A stretch of 7,161 nt of DNA from JAGSOU01 sp049974865. Lineage in GTDB: Bacteria; Pseudomonadota; Alphaproteobacteria; Rhodobacterales; Rhodobacteraceae. This document shows, piece after piece, positions 1 through 6,204 of this stretch. The notes beneath the pieces were generated by a model. That model was not told the DNA's origin, did no database searches, and saw only the letters and a program-made list of their open reading frames with translations. The position numbers were made by a program, and so were the translations under genes. Location of the stretch: assembly GCA_049974865.1 (NCBI GenBank), contig JBNGCX010000099.1, positions 1 to 7,161 of the forward strand, written 5' to 3'. Each line of letters opens with the position of its first letter. The first letter of the stretch is position 1.

Positions 1-309
1 GTCATCGCCCAGCCGGCCGAAGATCAGGTCGTTGCCGCCCTCGCCGCGGAAGACATCGTTGCCGTTGCCGCCCTGCACGGTGTCGGCGCCGCCACCGCCA
101 AACACGGTGTCCTGGCCCAGCGTGCCGCCCTGGCCGTTATCGGAATAGAGATCGTTGCCCATTCCCAGGAACGCCTTGTCCCGGCCGAGACCGCCATCGA
201 CCGTGTCGTTCCCGTCGCCGCCGTGCAGCGTATCGAACTGCGTCCCGCCCAGCAGCGTGTCGGCCCCGGCGTAACCGAATATCGTGTCGTTCCCGATCCC
301 GCCCGCCAG
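1..309 (-). repeat. RTX nonapeptide repeat array (coding)
   Basis: About ten tandem 27-bp units encode degenerate GGxGxDxux nonapeptides, from roughly residue 173 to the window edge. The units are not identical at DNA level. One segment in the middle (residues about 220-238, GMGNDLYSDNGQGG) is longer than nine residues and breaks the register, after which the array resumes. The array continues beyond position 1, so the total number of repeats is unknown. Confidence 0.85.
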
Positions 310-825
310 GCTGTCATCCAGCGGCGTGCCGGGGATCAGGTCGTGTTCCGTCACCGACACGTCGGGCAGGGCAGGCAGGTCGATCGGCGTGCCGGGCGCG
401 AAGGGGCCCGAGCTGGGGGTGGCAAAGCCGGTCAGGCCGTTCACGAAACTCTCGAAGCTGCCCGGCGTGGTGAAAACCGGCAGCGCATCGCCGCCGAGGA
501 ACAGCGCATGCTCGGGATCTTTGGGGCCGGCCAGGTCGACCAGGGCCACCGTGGCGGTGTTGCCGCCGCTCCAGAAGATATCGAGGATCGACAGGTCCGT
601 GGTCTGGAGATTGGCCGGCGTGCCATCGGCCAGCAGCCCGTAGATGCCGGGGCTGGGTACCTCGGCGAAATCGGGCTCGCTCGGGTCGGGGTTGGGAATC
701 ACCCGGTAGGTGATGCTGTCCTGGCCGGGGGCCATCACCAGCGAGATCGTCCCCGGCCGCAGGACCTGGACGCTGTCGTTCGGGCCGTATTCGACGTAAA
801 TGCTTTCGAGAGTATAGGTTGTCAT
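1..825 (-). CDS. RTX hemolysin-type calcium-binding protein, N-terminal part (C-terminus off left edge)
   Basis: This is an open frame of 275 codons with no stop before the left edge, so the C-terminus is missing. It starts at the ATG at 825, preceded by GGAGA with 5-nt spacing; an ATG 5 bases upstream hits a stop after two codons. Residues 1-170 form a mostly beta-type, glycine/proline/aspartate-rich domain (MTTYTLESIYVEYGPND at the N-terminus) that I cannot assign to a named family. From about residue 173 come glycine/aspartate nonapeptides of the RTX type (GGDGNDTVD, GGNGNDVFR, GEGGNDLIF). In this family the repeats fold as a calcium-binding beta-roll and the protein is exported by a type I secretion system using a C-terminal signal, which would lie outside the window. 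There is no N-terminal signal peptide, which fits type I export. Its job (surface adhesin, S-layer-like or enzyme) cannot be told from this part. Confidence 0.9.
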   Translation of the reverse strand, partial: MTTYTLESIYVEYGPNDSVQVLRPGTISLVMAPGQDSITYRVIPNPDPSEPDFAEVPSPGIYGLLADGTPANLQTTDLSILDIFWSGGNTATVALVDLAGPKDPEHALFLGGDALPVFTTPGSFESFVNGLTGFATPSSGPFAPGTPIDLPALPDVSVTEHDLIPGTPLDDSLAGGIGNDTIFGYAGADTLLGGTQFDTLHGGDGNDTVDGGLGRDKAFLGMGNDLYSDNGQGGTLGQDTVFGGGGADTVQGGNGNDVFRGEGGNDLIFGRLGDD

Positions 826-1159
826 TTCATTCTCCGATGCGCCGGGCCGACGGCGGGTCGCTCCGCCGGCCAAGGGCTACAAGGCTTGTTCCGGTGGGGA
901 GTTCCTCTGCGGCGGCTCTGCCTGGGCGCATCACTTGGCGCCGGGCCGCCATCGACGGCCGAAAAATCGGCTCCCGCGGCGCAAACGCCCACCTCCGTCT
1001 TCACGCCGGGTGAGTATTGCCCAAAAAGCCGGTCGCCGCAAAATCCTTTCTCGCCTCACATCGGCCCCGGCAATCACGGGTGCGGGTGAAATGGCGGCGC
1101 ATCGCCCGGCCCGGCGGCGCGCCGCCAGAAGCAGGCCGAAAACGGACCGGGCCGAATTT
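826..1159. other. 334-bp intergenic gap between the sulfotransferase stop and the RTX start
   Basis: No convincing gene lies here. Open frames in it are Arg/Pro/Gly-rich, as expected of chance frames in GC-rich DNA. It holds a promoter-like site at 1013-1041 (separate entry), a perfect 14-bp palindrome GGCGGCGCGCCGCC at 1113-1126 soon after the sulfotransferase stop, and a short hairpin (5-bp stem GCCGA/TCGGC, 4-base loop) at 958-971. Neither hairpin is followed by a T-run on the minus strand, so neither is a convincing intrinsic terminator. The length of the gap and the promoter-like site suggest that the RTX gene is transcribed separately from the upstream operon. Confidence 0.6.
1013..1041 (-). 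promoter_or_regulatory. Possible sigma70-type promoter for the RTX gene
   Basis: On the minus strand TTGCGG (1041-1036) and AATACT (1018-1013) are separated by exactly 17 bases. The -35 matches the consensus at 3 of 6 positions and the -10 at 4 of 6. Transcription would start near 1006, giving a 5' leader of about 180 nt before the ATG at 825. The site is one of the few less GC-rich spots in the gap. It is a pattern match only and could be chance. Confidence 0.35.
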
Positions 1160-2191
1160 TCAAACCATGGATCGGGCACCGAGCGTCCGGTAGATCTCCT
1201 CGGCGCGCGCCAACAGCGCCCGGTCCGCCGCGGGGCGCGGGGAGGGGGGGCGCCGTTTCAGCTCTTCCGCGCCGTCCGGCGGCTCGTCCGTTCCTGCCAG
1301 CTCGGCAACCCGGGCCCAGCGGCGCGGGTCCTCGACGAGGCGGTCGTAGCACAGCGGCGTGATCGCGCAGCCCGACTGCCCCAGCAGCCATTCATGGGCC
1401 GCGCACCAGACCTCCAGCCAATATTCGATCTCCTCCGGCGCGGCGCCCGGGGCGGGCGCCCCGGCAAATCGGAAGGGCCGGTGGTCGCGGCCGAACTCGT
1501 GATGCGCCAGGTATCGCATGTAGCGCAGCACGAAGCGGTCCCCGGCCTGCAGGCGGCGGAACCGGAGGTGCTGCGCGCGCAGCGAGGCGGCCTGGTCGAG
1601 CGGGTGCCGGAAGGGCACCAGGATCACCGCCTGCGGGAAGGCCCGGCGGATCGCCGGCAGGCGCAGGATGTTGTTGTTGTTCTTGGACAGGTAGCGGCGG
1701 CCACCACCGTCCCCGTGCAGGATGGAGGCGACATAGGTCACGAAGGCCTCGACCGTCTCGTCCCCGGGCGCGTGCGGCACGAGGCAGGTTTCGCGGATAT
1801 AGTCGCGGCCGCATTTCACCCGCCAGAACACCTCGTCCAGCGCCTCGGGGCTGTGCAGGCCGACGCGGATGCCGTCGCCATGGGCGCGTTCCGCGGCCGG
1901 GGCGGCGGGGCGGCGCGCCCCGCCCAGGCGCGCCCACAGCGTCGGGGCCAGCACGAAGGGCATGTCGGCATAGGTCAGCGACCGGAACGCCCCCGAGGCG
2001 TGCAGGCGGCGCATGACGATCGTCGTGCCCGCCCGCGCCAGCCCGGTGACGAAGACATGCCGGCCCCGCGCGGCCGCGACGGGGTCGCCGGGGGCGAGGC
2101 GGCGCTGCAGGTCCAGCGACAATTCGGCCAGGGCGGGATTGCCCAGGGCCAGCCGGTACAGCAGCCGCGCGCCGGGGCCGTAGTCAGACAC
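1160..2191 (-). CDS. PAPS-dependent sulfotransferase family protein
   Basis: The product is about 343 aa from the GTG at 2191. It would transfer sulfate from PAPS to an unidentified acceptor, in the cytoplasm, since there is no signal peptide or membrane segment. The 5'-phosphosulfate loop is GLARAGTT at residues 50-57 after a hydrophobic strand (HVFVT). The 3'-phosphate region is VPFRHPLDQAASL at about 192-204, preceded by SKNNNN (about 169-174) and the strand AVILV. CYDRLVEDP at about 281-289 resembles the late conserved tyrosine/aspartate region of these enzymes. Start choice is open: GTG 2191 gives an 8-bp overlap with the upstream gene (GTGTCTGA) and an N-terminus MSDYGPGARLLYRLALG; ATG 2209 and TTG 2224 lie in the same frame but have no better ribosome site. 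It is the last gene of the overlapping four-gene operon. GC is very high, around 70%. Confidence 0.85.
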   Translation of the reverse strand: MSDYGPGARLLYRLALGNPALAELSLDLQRRLAPGDPVAAARGRHVFVTGLARAGTTIVMRRLHASGAFRSLTYADMPFVLAPTLWARLGGARRPAAPAAERAHGDGIRVGLHSPEALDEVFWRVKCGRDYIRETCLVPHAPGDETVEAFVTYVASILHGDGGGRRYLSKNNNNILRLPAIRRAFPQAVILVPFRHPLDQAASLRAQHLRFRRLQAGDRFVLRYMRYLAHHEFGRDHRPFRFAGAPAPGAAPEEIEYWLEVWCAAHEWLLGQSGCAITPLCYDRLVEDPRRWARVAELAGTDEPPDGAEELKRRPPSPRPAADRALLARAEEIYRTLGARSMV

Positions 2192-2537
2192 GGGCGCGGC
2201 CCCATGCATAGCCGCAGGCCGCAAGACAGGACAGCGCCAGCCCCGCCGGGCTGAGCACGAAGCCGGCGAAGCCGGGCATCAGGCCGTCGCCGGCCCAGAG
2301 CGCCGCGCCCGCCCCCAGCAGCACCGGGGCGAGCGCCAGGGCCAGCCGCGCAGTCTGCGCCAGCAGCCGGCCCGAACAGATCAGCAGCGCCCGCTGCTTC
2401 CAGTGATCCGAGGCGCCGAGCACCCATCGCGCCCGCCCGGCCAGCGCCGCCACCCGCCGCAGCGTTGGCGCCAGCGGCAGGGCCCGCAGCCCCTCGACCA
2501 CGGCAACCGACAGCAGGATGGTCGGCAGCGCGAACAT
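2184..2537 (-). CDS. Small hydrophobic membrane protein, unknown function
   Basis: The product is 117 aa. Its ATG at 2537 shares one base with the stop of the upstream gene (TGATG), and AGGA lies 9 nt before it, so translation is probably coupled. I do not recognise a family. It has hydrophobic stretches at about residues 2-19, 63-82 and 89-112, with a basic and Trp-containing middle (RRVAALAGRARWVL, DHWKQRA), so it is most likely an inner-membrane protein with three helices. No catalytic motif is visible. Its position between the ASST-like protein plus the 71-aa protein and the cytosolic sulfotransferase suggests a role in the same process, for example as a membrane partner. That role is inference. 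The frame is supported by hydrophobicity pattern and tight gene packing. Confidence 0.7.
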   Translation of the reverse strand: MFALPTILLSVAVVEGLRALPLAPTLRRVAALAGRARWVLGASDHWKQRALLICSGRLLAQTARLALALAPVLLGAGAALWAGDGLMPGFAGFVLSPAGLALSCLAACGYAWGRARV

Positions 2538-2752
2538 CAGTCTCGGTCCTGCCGCTCCCGCGGCTTGCCGCGCAGCGCCTTGAACCCGCGCTTGACCGGG
2601 TACCAGACCAGCGCCACCCCGGCGAGCAGCACCGAGCCGATGACGCCCAGCACCACCGCGATCGCCCCCAGCCCGGCGCCCGGCCCGATATAGGCGGCCG
2701 CGGGAAGGGTCGTGGTCGCCAACATAAGATTTACGATAAATATCAGTCGCAT
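2537..2752 (-). CDS. 71-aa membrane protein with YIGPGAG motif, unknown function
   Basis: The product is 71 aa. Residues 1-20 look like a signal peptide (MRLIFIVNLMLATTTLPAAA), with a plausible cleavage site after AAA. A glycine-rich motif YIGPGAGLG follows (about 21-29), then one strong membrane helix (about 30-50) and a highly charged tail (KRGFKALRGKPRERQDRD). The mature protein would display YIGPGAG at or near the periplasmic face, with the basic tail inside. The ATG at 2752 lies within the end of the ASST-like gene (10-bp overlap), and GAGGA sits 9 nt upstream at 2762-2766. The motif recalls the AYIDPGTGS-type motif of other tiny envelope proteins. That comparison is from memory and unverified, and no biochemical function is known to me. 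Confidence 0.75.
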   Translation of the reverse strand: MRLIFIVNLMLATTTLPAAAYIGPGAGLGAIAVVLGVIGSVLLAGVALVWYPVKRGFKALRGKPRERQDRD

Positions 2753-4149
2753 TTATTTAAATCCTCGGGCAACGCATCGGGAGGCAGCCAAATGACTTCG
2801 GAAATGTCGAGGCCCTCTCCCTCTGTCGAAGGGTTCGTGTTCAAAATATCCAGAACGGTTTGTCCATTCCGGTTTACTTCGAAAACCCTCGCCTGTTTTT
2901 CAGAAGCAATCAGAACGTTTCCATCTGGCAAGGTTTGCTGCCGGCCTGCGATCCTTGTATAGAAATCGGATTTAAGGCCATCATAGATCACCTTTGTCGA
3001 AAAGTCCTTGGGGTCGACGTCAACTATCGTGCTGAAACCGCGCGACGTCCGATTGTTCAAGATGCGAATATGCCCGTCAGGCATCCAGTCCGGATCATGC
3101 TGATGCTTGACCGCCCCAGCTCGCCACCAGCGGATCTTCAGCGTGTCCGGGTCCATCACGAAGATCAGGTTGAGCGACCGAACGCTGATCAGAAGGTCGC
3201 CCGTTTCAAAACGAGGAAACTGAGCCGCAAATTCAACAGATAGCGGCTCTGCATCATTGACATGGAACGGGTCGTGCAACCATTCTCCAGGTTCTCCTCG
3301 CTCATTTTCGCTCGAGAGTTCCCGATGATCGCGACGAATTTCCAGAATGTCGATATCTGGGTTCTGATCGATAATATCCTGCATCGAAAACTGACGAAGT
3401 ATCTTGCCGTCAGAGGCGGAGATGTTCGAGATGTAATATTTCTCGGCGTATTGATCCTTCCTGGCTCGGCCAGACTCCTCCTCTGTTTCATTACGCAACG
3501 TCCAGATCGTCGCAGCTGAATCGTCTGCTGCGACGTTGTGATGAAATCTGCCTTCGGTTCTCCATACCAAGTTACCGCAAAAATCGACCTTTTGGATGCC
3601 GTCGTCACCCACAAAAACATAGACAATAGACAAGTCCGGCAGGATCTCGAAACCATGAACAATGGTTCTGTCTTGCCGTCGCTCCGATTGGCCATCCGCT
3701 ATTGGCTCATAAAGTCGCCAGATCTTCCGAATCGAAAGGTCCGGCCCGAGTAGAAGCGCCGCGTGTTCGTAGTCTCCATTTATCGAGAATAGCCCAGCAA
3801 TGACACGCCAACCAGGCTCCGGACCTTGAGAAGCCGTTTTGTAAAGAAGACCGTCAACATGAACACCTGCATCGCTCTCCATCTGCGTGAAGCCGCCTGA
3901 ATCGATGTCGGGCAACGGAACACGTACCGCTTCGTATCTCGCGCTTTCATCTATCTGACGGCGCGCATCTGATAGCACAAAACCGGCGAAATCGGGAAAC
4001 GTGGCCACGAAAAGCGCGGCGCGGCCCAGCGGACCCGCCCCATCCAGGTCCCGCGCAGCCTTGAGCACCAGCCAGCCGAAGGCCGATGAGAACACAAGGC
4101 CGATCCAGGCGGTCAGCAATACGCCCCGAACCGGCACCCGTTTCCACAT
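2743..4149 (-). CDS. Membrane-anchored arylsulfotransferase (ASST)-like beta-propeller protein
   Basis: The product is 468 aa from the ATG at 4149. The N-terminus MWKRVPVRG is basic and followed by one hydrophobic helix (about residues 10-30), which suggests a signal anchor with a periplasmic body. The body shows repeated beta-propeller blades and His-rich motifs resembling the arylsulfotransferase family: FHHN (about 202-205), LHDPFHVND (about 291-299), KHQHDPDW (about 348-355) and GRQQTLPDGNVLIASE (about 402-417). Known ASSTs move sulfate from a phenolic sulfate donor to a phenol through a sulfohistidine, without PAPS. The histidines above are candidate active-site residues, not proven ones. 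Only two Cys (about 191 and 467) are seen and no Dsb partner gene is nearby. A TTG at 4176 would add 9 residues, but ATG 4149 gives a cleaner anchor. It is the first gene of the minus-strand operon. Most of it is near 50% GC, far below its neighbours. Confidence 0.8.
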   Translation of the reverse strand: MWKRVPVRGVLLTAWIGLVFSSAFGWLVLKAARDLDGAGPLGRAALFVATFPDFAGFVLSDARRQIDESARYEAVRVPLPDIDSGGFTQMESDAGVHVDGLLYKTASQGPEPGWRVIAGLFSINGDYEHAALLLGPDLSIRKIWRLYEPIADGQSERRQDRTIVHGFEILPDLSIVYVFVGDDGIQKVDFCGNLVWRTEGRFHHNVAADDSAATIWTLRNETEEESGRARKDQYAEKYYISNISASDGKILRQFSMQDIIDQNPDIDILEIRRDHRELSSENERGEPGEWLHDPFHVNDAEPLSVEFAAQFPRFETGDLLISVRSLNLIFVMDPDTLKIRWWRAGAVKHQHDPDWMPDGHIRILNNRTSRGFSTIVDVDPKDFSTKVIYDGLKSDFYTRIAGRQQTLPDGNVLIASEKQARVFEVNRNGQTVLDILNTNPSTEGEGLDISEVIWLPPDALPEDLNKCD

Positions 4150-4196
4150 GTGACAACTACCCCACGGCCTTAACAAAATCCCTCATCTATGGGGTG

Positions 4197-4225
4197 ATCA
4201 TGGCGGTTTTCCGCAGACCGATCAA
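4197..4225 (-). promoter_or_regulatory. Possible sigma70-type promoter for the ASST-like operon
   Basis: On the minus strand TTGATC (4225-4220) and CATGAT (4202-4197) are separated by exactly 17 bases, each matching the consensus at 4 of 6 positions. Transcription would begin near 4190, about 40 nt before the ATG at 4149, which also argues against the TTG start at 4176. The site lies in the 229-bp divergent region (4150-4378). On the opposite strand TTAACA at 4170-4175 is a fair -35 but lacks a good -10, so I do not call a promoter for glf. The rest of this region is GC-rich with a CCGGCGCCGG palindrome at about 4238-4247. Confidence 0.4.
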
Positions 4226-4369
4226 GTTCAGGCCCCTCCGGCGCCGGCAACCGGGCCGGCCGCCTCAACCGGAACCACGCGGCGTGCCGTCGCGCAAGGC
4301 CCCGGAAAGAGTTGTTTTCGCCCCCTGCCTGTGCCAGAAGAAACGCAGAAAAGACGCACCAGAAAAGGC

Positions 4370-4381
4370 AGGATTGTTTTG
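4370..4381 (+). promoter_or_regulatory. Ribosome binding site and TTG start that fix the glf N-terminus
   Basis: AGGA at 4370-4373, within AGGCAGGA, stands 5 nt before a TTG at 4379-4381. Starting there gives MDVLLVGAGLSG, which places the FAD-binding glycine loop at the usual distance from the N-terminus of UDP-galactopyranose mutases. The alternative GTG at 4331 has no Shine-Dalgarno sequence at proper distance and would add a basic 16-residue extension (PEETQKRRTRKGR) untypical of the family. Confidence 0.6.
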
Positions 4382-5527
4382 GATGTTCTACTGGTAGGGG
4401 CCGGCCTGTCGGGGGCCGTGATCGGGCGGCGGCTGGCCGAAGAGGGGCACAAGGTCACCATCGTCGACGGGCGCGACCATATCGGCGGCAATTGCCACAC
4501 CGCGCGCGACGAAGAGACCGGCGTCATGGTCCATGTCTACGGGCCGCATATCTTCCACACCGACGACGAAGAGGTCTGGGATTACGTCAACCGCTTTACC
4601 GCCTTCCAGCCCTACAAGAACCGGGTGAAGACCACCGCGCAGGGGCAGGTGTTCTCGCTGCCGATCAACCTGCACACCATCAACCAGTTCTACGGCAAGA
4701 CCATGCGCCCCGACGAGGCGCGCGCCTTCATCGAGGAACAGGCCGACACCTCGATCGCCGATCCGCAGACCTTCGAGGAACAGGCCCTGCGCTTCGTCGG
4801 GCCCGACCTCTACGAGGCGTTCTTCAAGGGCTACACGGAAAAGCAGTGGGGCTGCTCGCCGACCGAGCTGCCGGCCTCGATCCTCAAGCGCCTGCCGGTG
4901 CGCTTCAACTACGACGACAACTATTTCTTCCACCGCTTCCAGGGCATGCCCGAGGACGGCTACACCGTGATGATCGAGCGCATCCTCGACCACCCCGGCA
5001 TCGACGTGCACCTGAACACCTGGTTCGATCCGGAACGGGCCGGGCGCTACGACCACGTGTTCTATTCCGGGCCGCTGGACGGGTATTTCGGCTACCGGCT
5101 GGGCCGGCTCGGCTACCGCACACTGGATTTCGAGCGCTTCACCTATGACGGCTCTGATTACCAGGGCTGCGCGGTGATGAATTACGGCGACCGCGACGTG
5201 CCTTACACCCGGATCACCGAGCACAAGCATTTCTCTCCCTGGGAAAGCCACGAGGGCACGGTCTGCTACCGCGAATTCAGCCGCGCGGCGGGCGAGGACG
5301 ACATCCCCTATTACCCGATTCGCCTGGTCGAGGAGAAGGCGTTGCTGGCCGATTATGTCAAGCTGGCCCAAGAGGCCGGCGGCGTGACCTTCGTCGGGCG
5401 GCTGGGCACCTATCGCTATCTCGACATGGACGTGACCATCCGCGAGGCGATGGACACCGCGCGCGGGTTCCTCGATTGTCTGGACAAGGGAGAGGCGGTG
5501 CCGGCATTCTTCACCGCGCCGCTGTAA
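4379..5527 (+). CDS. glf: UDP-galactopyranose mutase
   Basis: The product is 382 aa from the TTG at 4379 (398 aa if GTG 4331 is used), close to the 367-384 aa of characterised bacterial enzymes. It is a cytosolic flavoenzyme that converts UDP-galactopyranose to UDP-galactofuranose, the donor for galactofuranose in LPS O-antigens, capsules and exopolysaccharides. Visible are the FAD Rossmann loop GAGLSG (7-12), the acidic end of the second strand (VTIVDGRDHIGGN), HIFHT (57-61), YTEKQWG (152-158, carrying the substrate-stacking Trp), YTRITEHKHF (active-site Arg at about 278) and GRLGTYRYLDMD (Arg about 341 and Tyr about 347). These match the diphosphate-binding Arg and Tyr of the Klebsiella enzyme with an offset of about two. 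All key residues are present, so it should be active. It leads the plus-strand pair; the sulfotransferase follows after 11 bp. Confidence 0.95.
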   Translation: MDVLLVGAGLSGAVIGRRLAEEGHKVTIVDGRDHIGGNCHTARDEETGVMVHVYGPHIFHTDDEEVWDYVNRFTAFQPYKNRVKTTAQGQVFSLPINLHTINQFYGKTMRPDEARAFIEEQADTSIADPQTFEEQALRFVGPDLYEAFFKGYTEKQWGCSPTELPASILKRLPVRFNYDDNYFFHRFQGMPEDGYTVMIERILDHPGIDVHLNTWFDPERAGRYDHVFYSGPLDGYFGYRLGRLGYRTLDFERFTYDGSDYQGCAVMNYGDRDVPYTRITEHKHFSPWESHEGTVCYREFSRAAGEDDIPYYPIRLVEEKALLADYVKLAQEAGGVTFVGRLGTYRYLDMDVTIREAMDTARGFLDCLDKGEAVPAFFTAPL

Positions 5528-5538
5528 GGAATTGCGGC

Positions 5539-6204
5539 ATGATCATTTCGGATACGGAAAAATTCGTCTTCATCCACAACCCCAAATGCGGCGGCATGAG
5601 CTGCCACAACGCCTTGCTGCAATACGATACCCGAGACAACTTTTTCTTCGAGTGGAAGCCCGTGAACAAGGAGGGCAAGATCCTCGACATGGCGCATATC
5701 ACGCCGTTCCAGTTGCGCCGGTTCTTCCCCAAGGTCTTTGCGCAGGTGCAGGATTATCTGACGTTCACCTTCGTACGGAACCCGTACCACAGATATCTGT
5801 CGGCCGTTTCGCAGCACCTGAAACTGGGCACGGGCCATATGCGCAAGGCCATTCTGGCCGATCCAGAGACATTCTATCGCGTCGCGGCCAGTTTCGCCGT
5901 GACAGCATTGCAGCCTCGTCCGGTTCAGAATGATCACACGCTGGTGCACTTCCGGCCGCAGGTCAATTTCGTCAATATTGACGGCAACCGCTGGGCCGAT
6001 CAGGTCTTTCACCTGGAGCAGCCTGAAAGCCTCAAGGATACACCGGTTTCGGCTTGGCTGCCGGATATGGCCAAGCCGATCAACCAGACCGAAGGCTACG
6101 CCGAGAAGGGATACGAGGTCGAGCGCCTTGGAAAAGAGGCCATCGCGGTCCTCAATGAATTTTACGTGCGTGATTTCGAAACCTTCGGTTACCTCAGGCT
6201 CTGA
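5539..6204 (+). CDS. Carbohydrate-type sulfotransferase (Sulfotransfer_2-like)
   Basis: The product is 221 aa from the ATG at 5539, preceded by AAGGA 8 nt upstream; in-frame starts further up would run into glf. The 5'-PAPS loop is FIHNPKCGGMS (about 11-21) and the 3'-phosphate motif is FTFVRNPYHRYLSAVSQH (about 76-93, with Arg80 and Ser88). A region VHFRPQVNFV (about 136-145) resembles the H-x-x-PQ segment of chondroitin- and HNK-1-type glycan sulfotransferases. There is no signal peptide or membrane helix, so it should act in the cytosol with PAPS as donor. The acceptor is unknown. Lying 11 bp after glf, it is probably co-transcribed with it and may sulfate a galactofuranose-containing intermediate or another sugar of the same glycan (inference). 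GC is about 52%, lower than glf. Its 3' end overlaps the convergent gene by 16 bp. Confidence 0.85.
   Translation: MIISDTEKFVFIHNPKCGGMSCHNALLQYDTRDNFFFEWKPVNKEGKILDMAHITPFQLRRFFPKVFAQVQDYLTFTFVRNPYHRYLSAVSQHLKLGTGHMRKAILADPETFYRVAASFAVTALQPRPVQNDHTLVHFRPQVNFVNIDGNRWADQVFHLEQPESLKDTPVSAWLPDMAKPINQTEGYAEKGYEVERLGKEAIAVLNEFYVRDFETFGYLRL

Noticed and set aside
223..1089. 288-codon plus-strand frame opposite the RTX gene
   Set aside because: It is antisense to a clear RTX coding frame, with Gln/Arg/Gly-rich content that mirrors the repeats; no domain is visible.
1113..1126. 14-bp perfect palindrome GGCGGCGCGCCGCC after the sulfotransferase stop as terminator or operator
   Set aside because: It has no T-run on either strand and consists only of G and C in a very GC-rich region, where such palindromes arise by chance.
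935..2254. 439-codon plus-strand frame opposite the first sulfotransferase
   Set aside because: The opposite strand encodes a protein with PAPS-binding motifs. This frame is an Arg/Gln/Ala-rich antisense shadow, common at about 70% GC.
4170..4198. TTAACA (4170-4175) with GGTGAT 17 bases on as a promoter for glf
   Set aside because: The -35 is good (5 of 6), but the -10 matches at only 3 of 6 positions and overlaps the better-supported minus-strand -10; too weak to call.
4200..4397. 65-codon plus-strand frame from the ATG at 4200, with GGGG 5 nt upstream, overlapping the glf start by 19 bp
   Set aside because: The product is Arg/Pro-rich with no recognisable domain and its reading frame is typical of chance frames in GC-rich DNA. 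It also covers the likely promoter of the divergent operon. A leader role for glf cannot be excluded, but nothing positive supports it.
4388..5371. 327-codon minus-strand frame opposite glf
   Set aside because: It is the antisense shadow of glf, whose full set of active-site motifs shows the plus strand to be coding.
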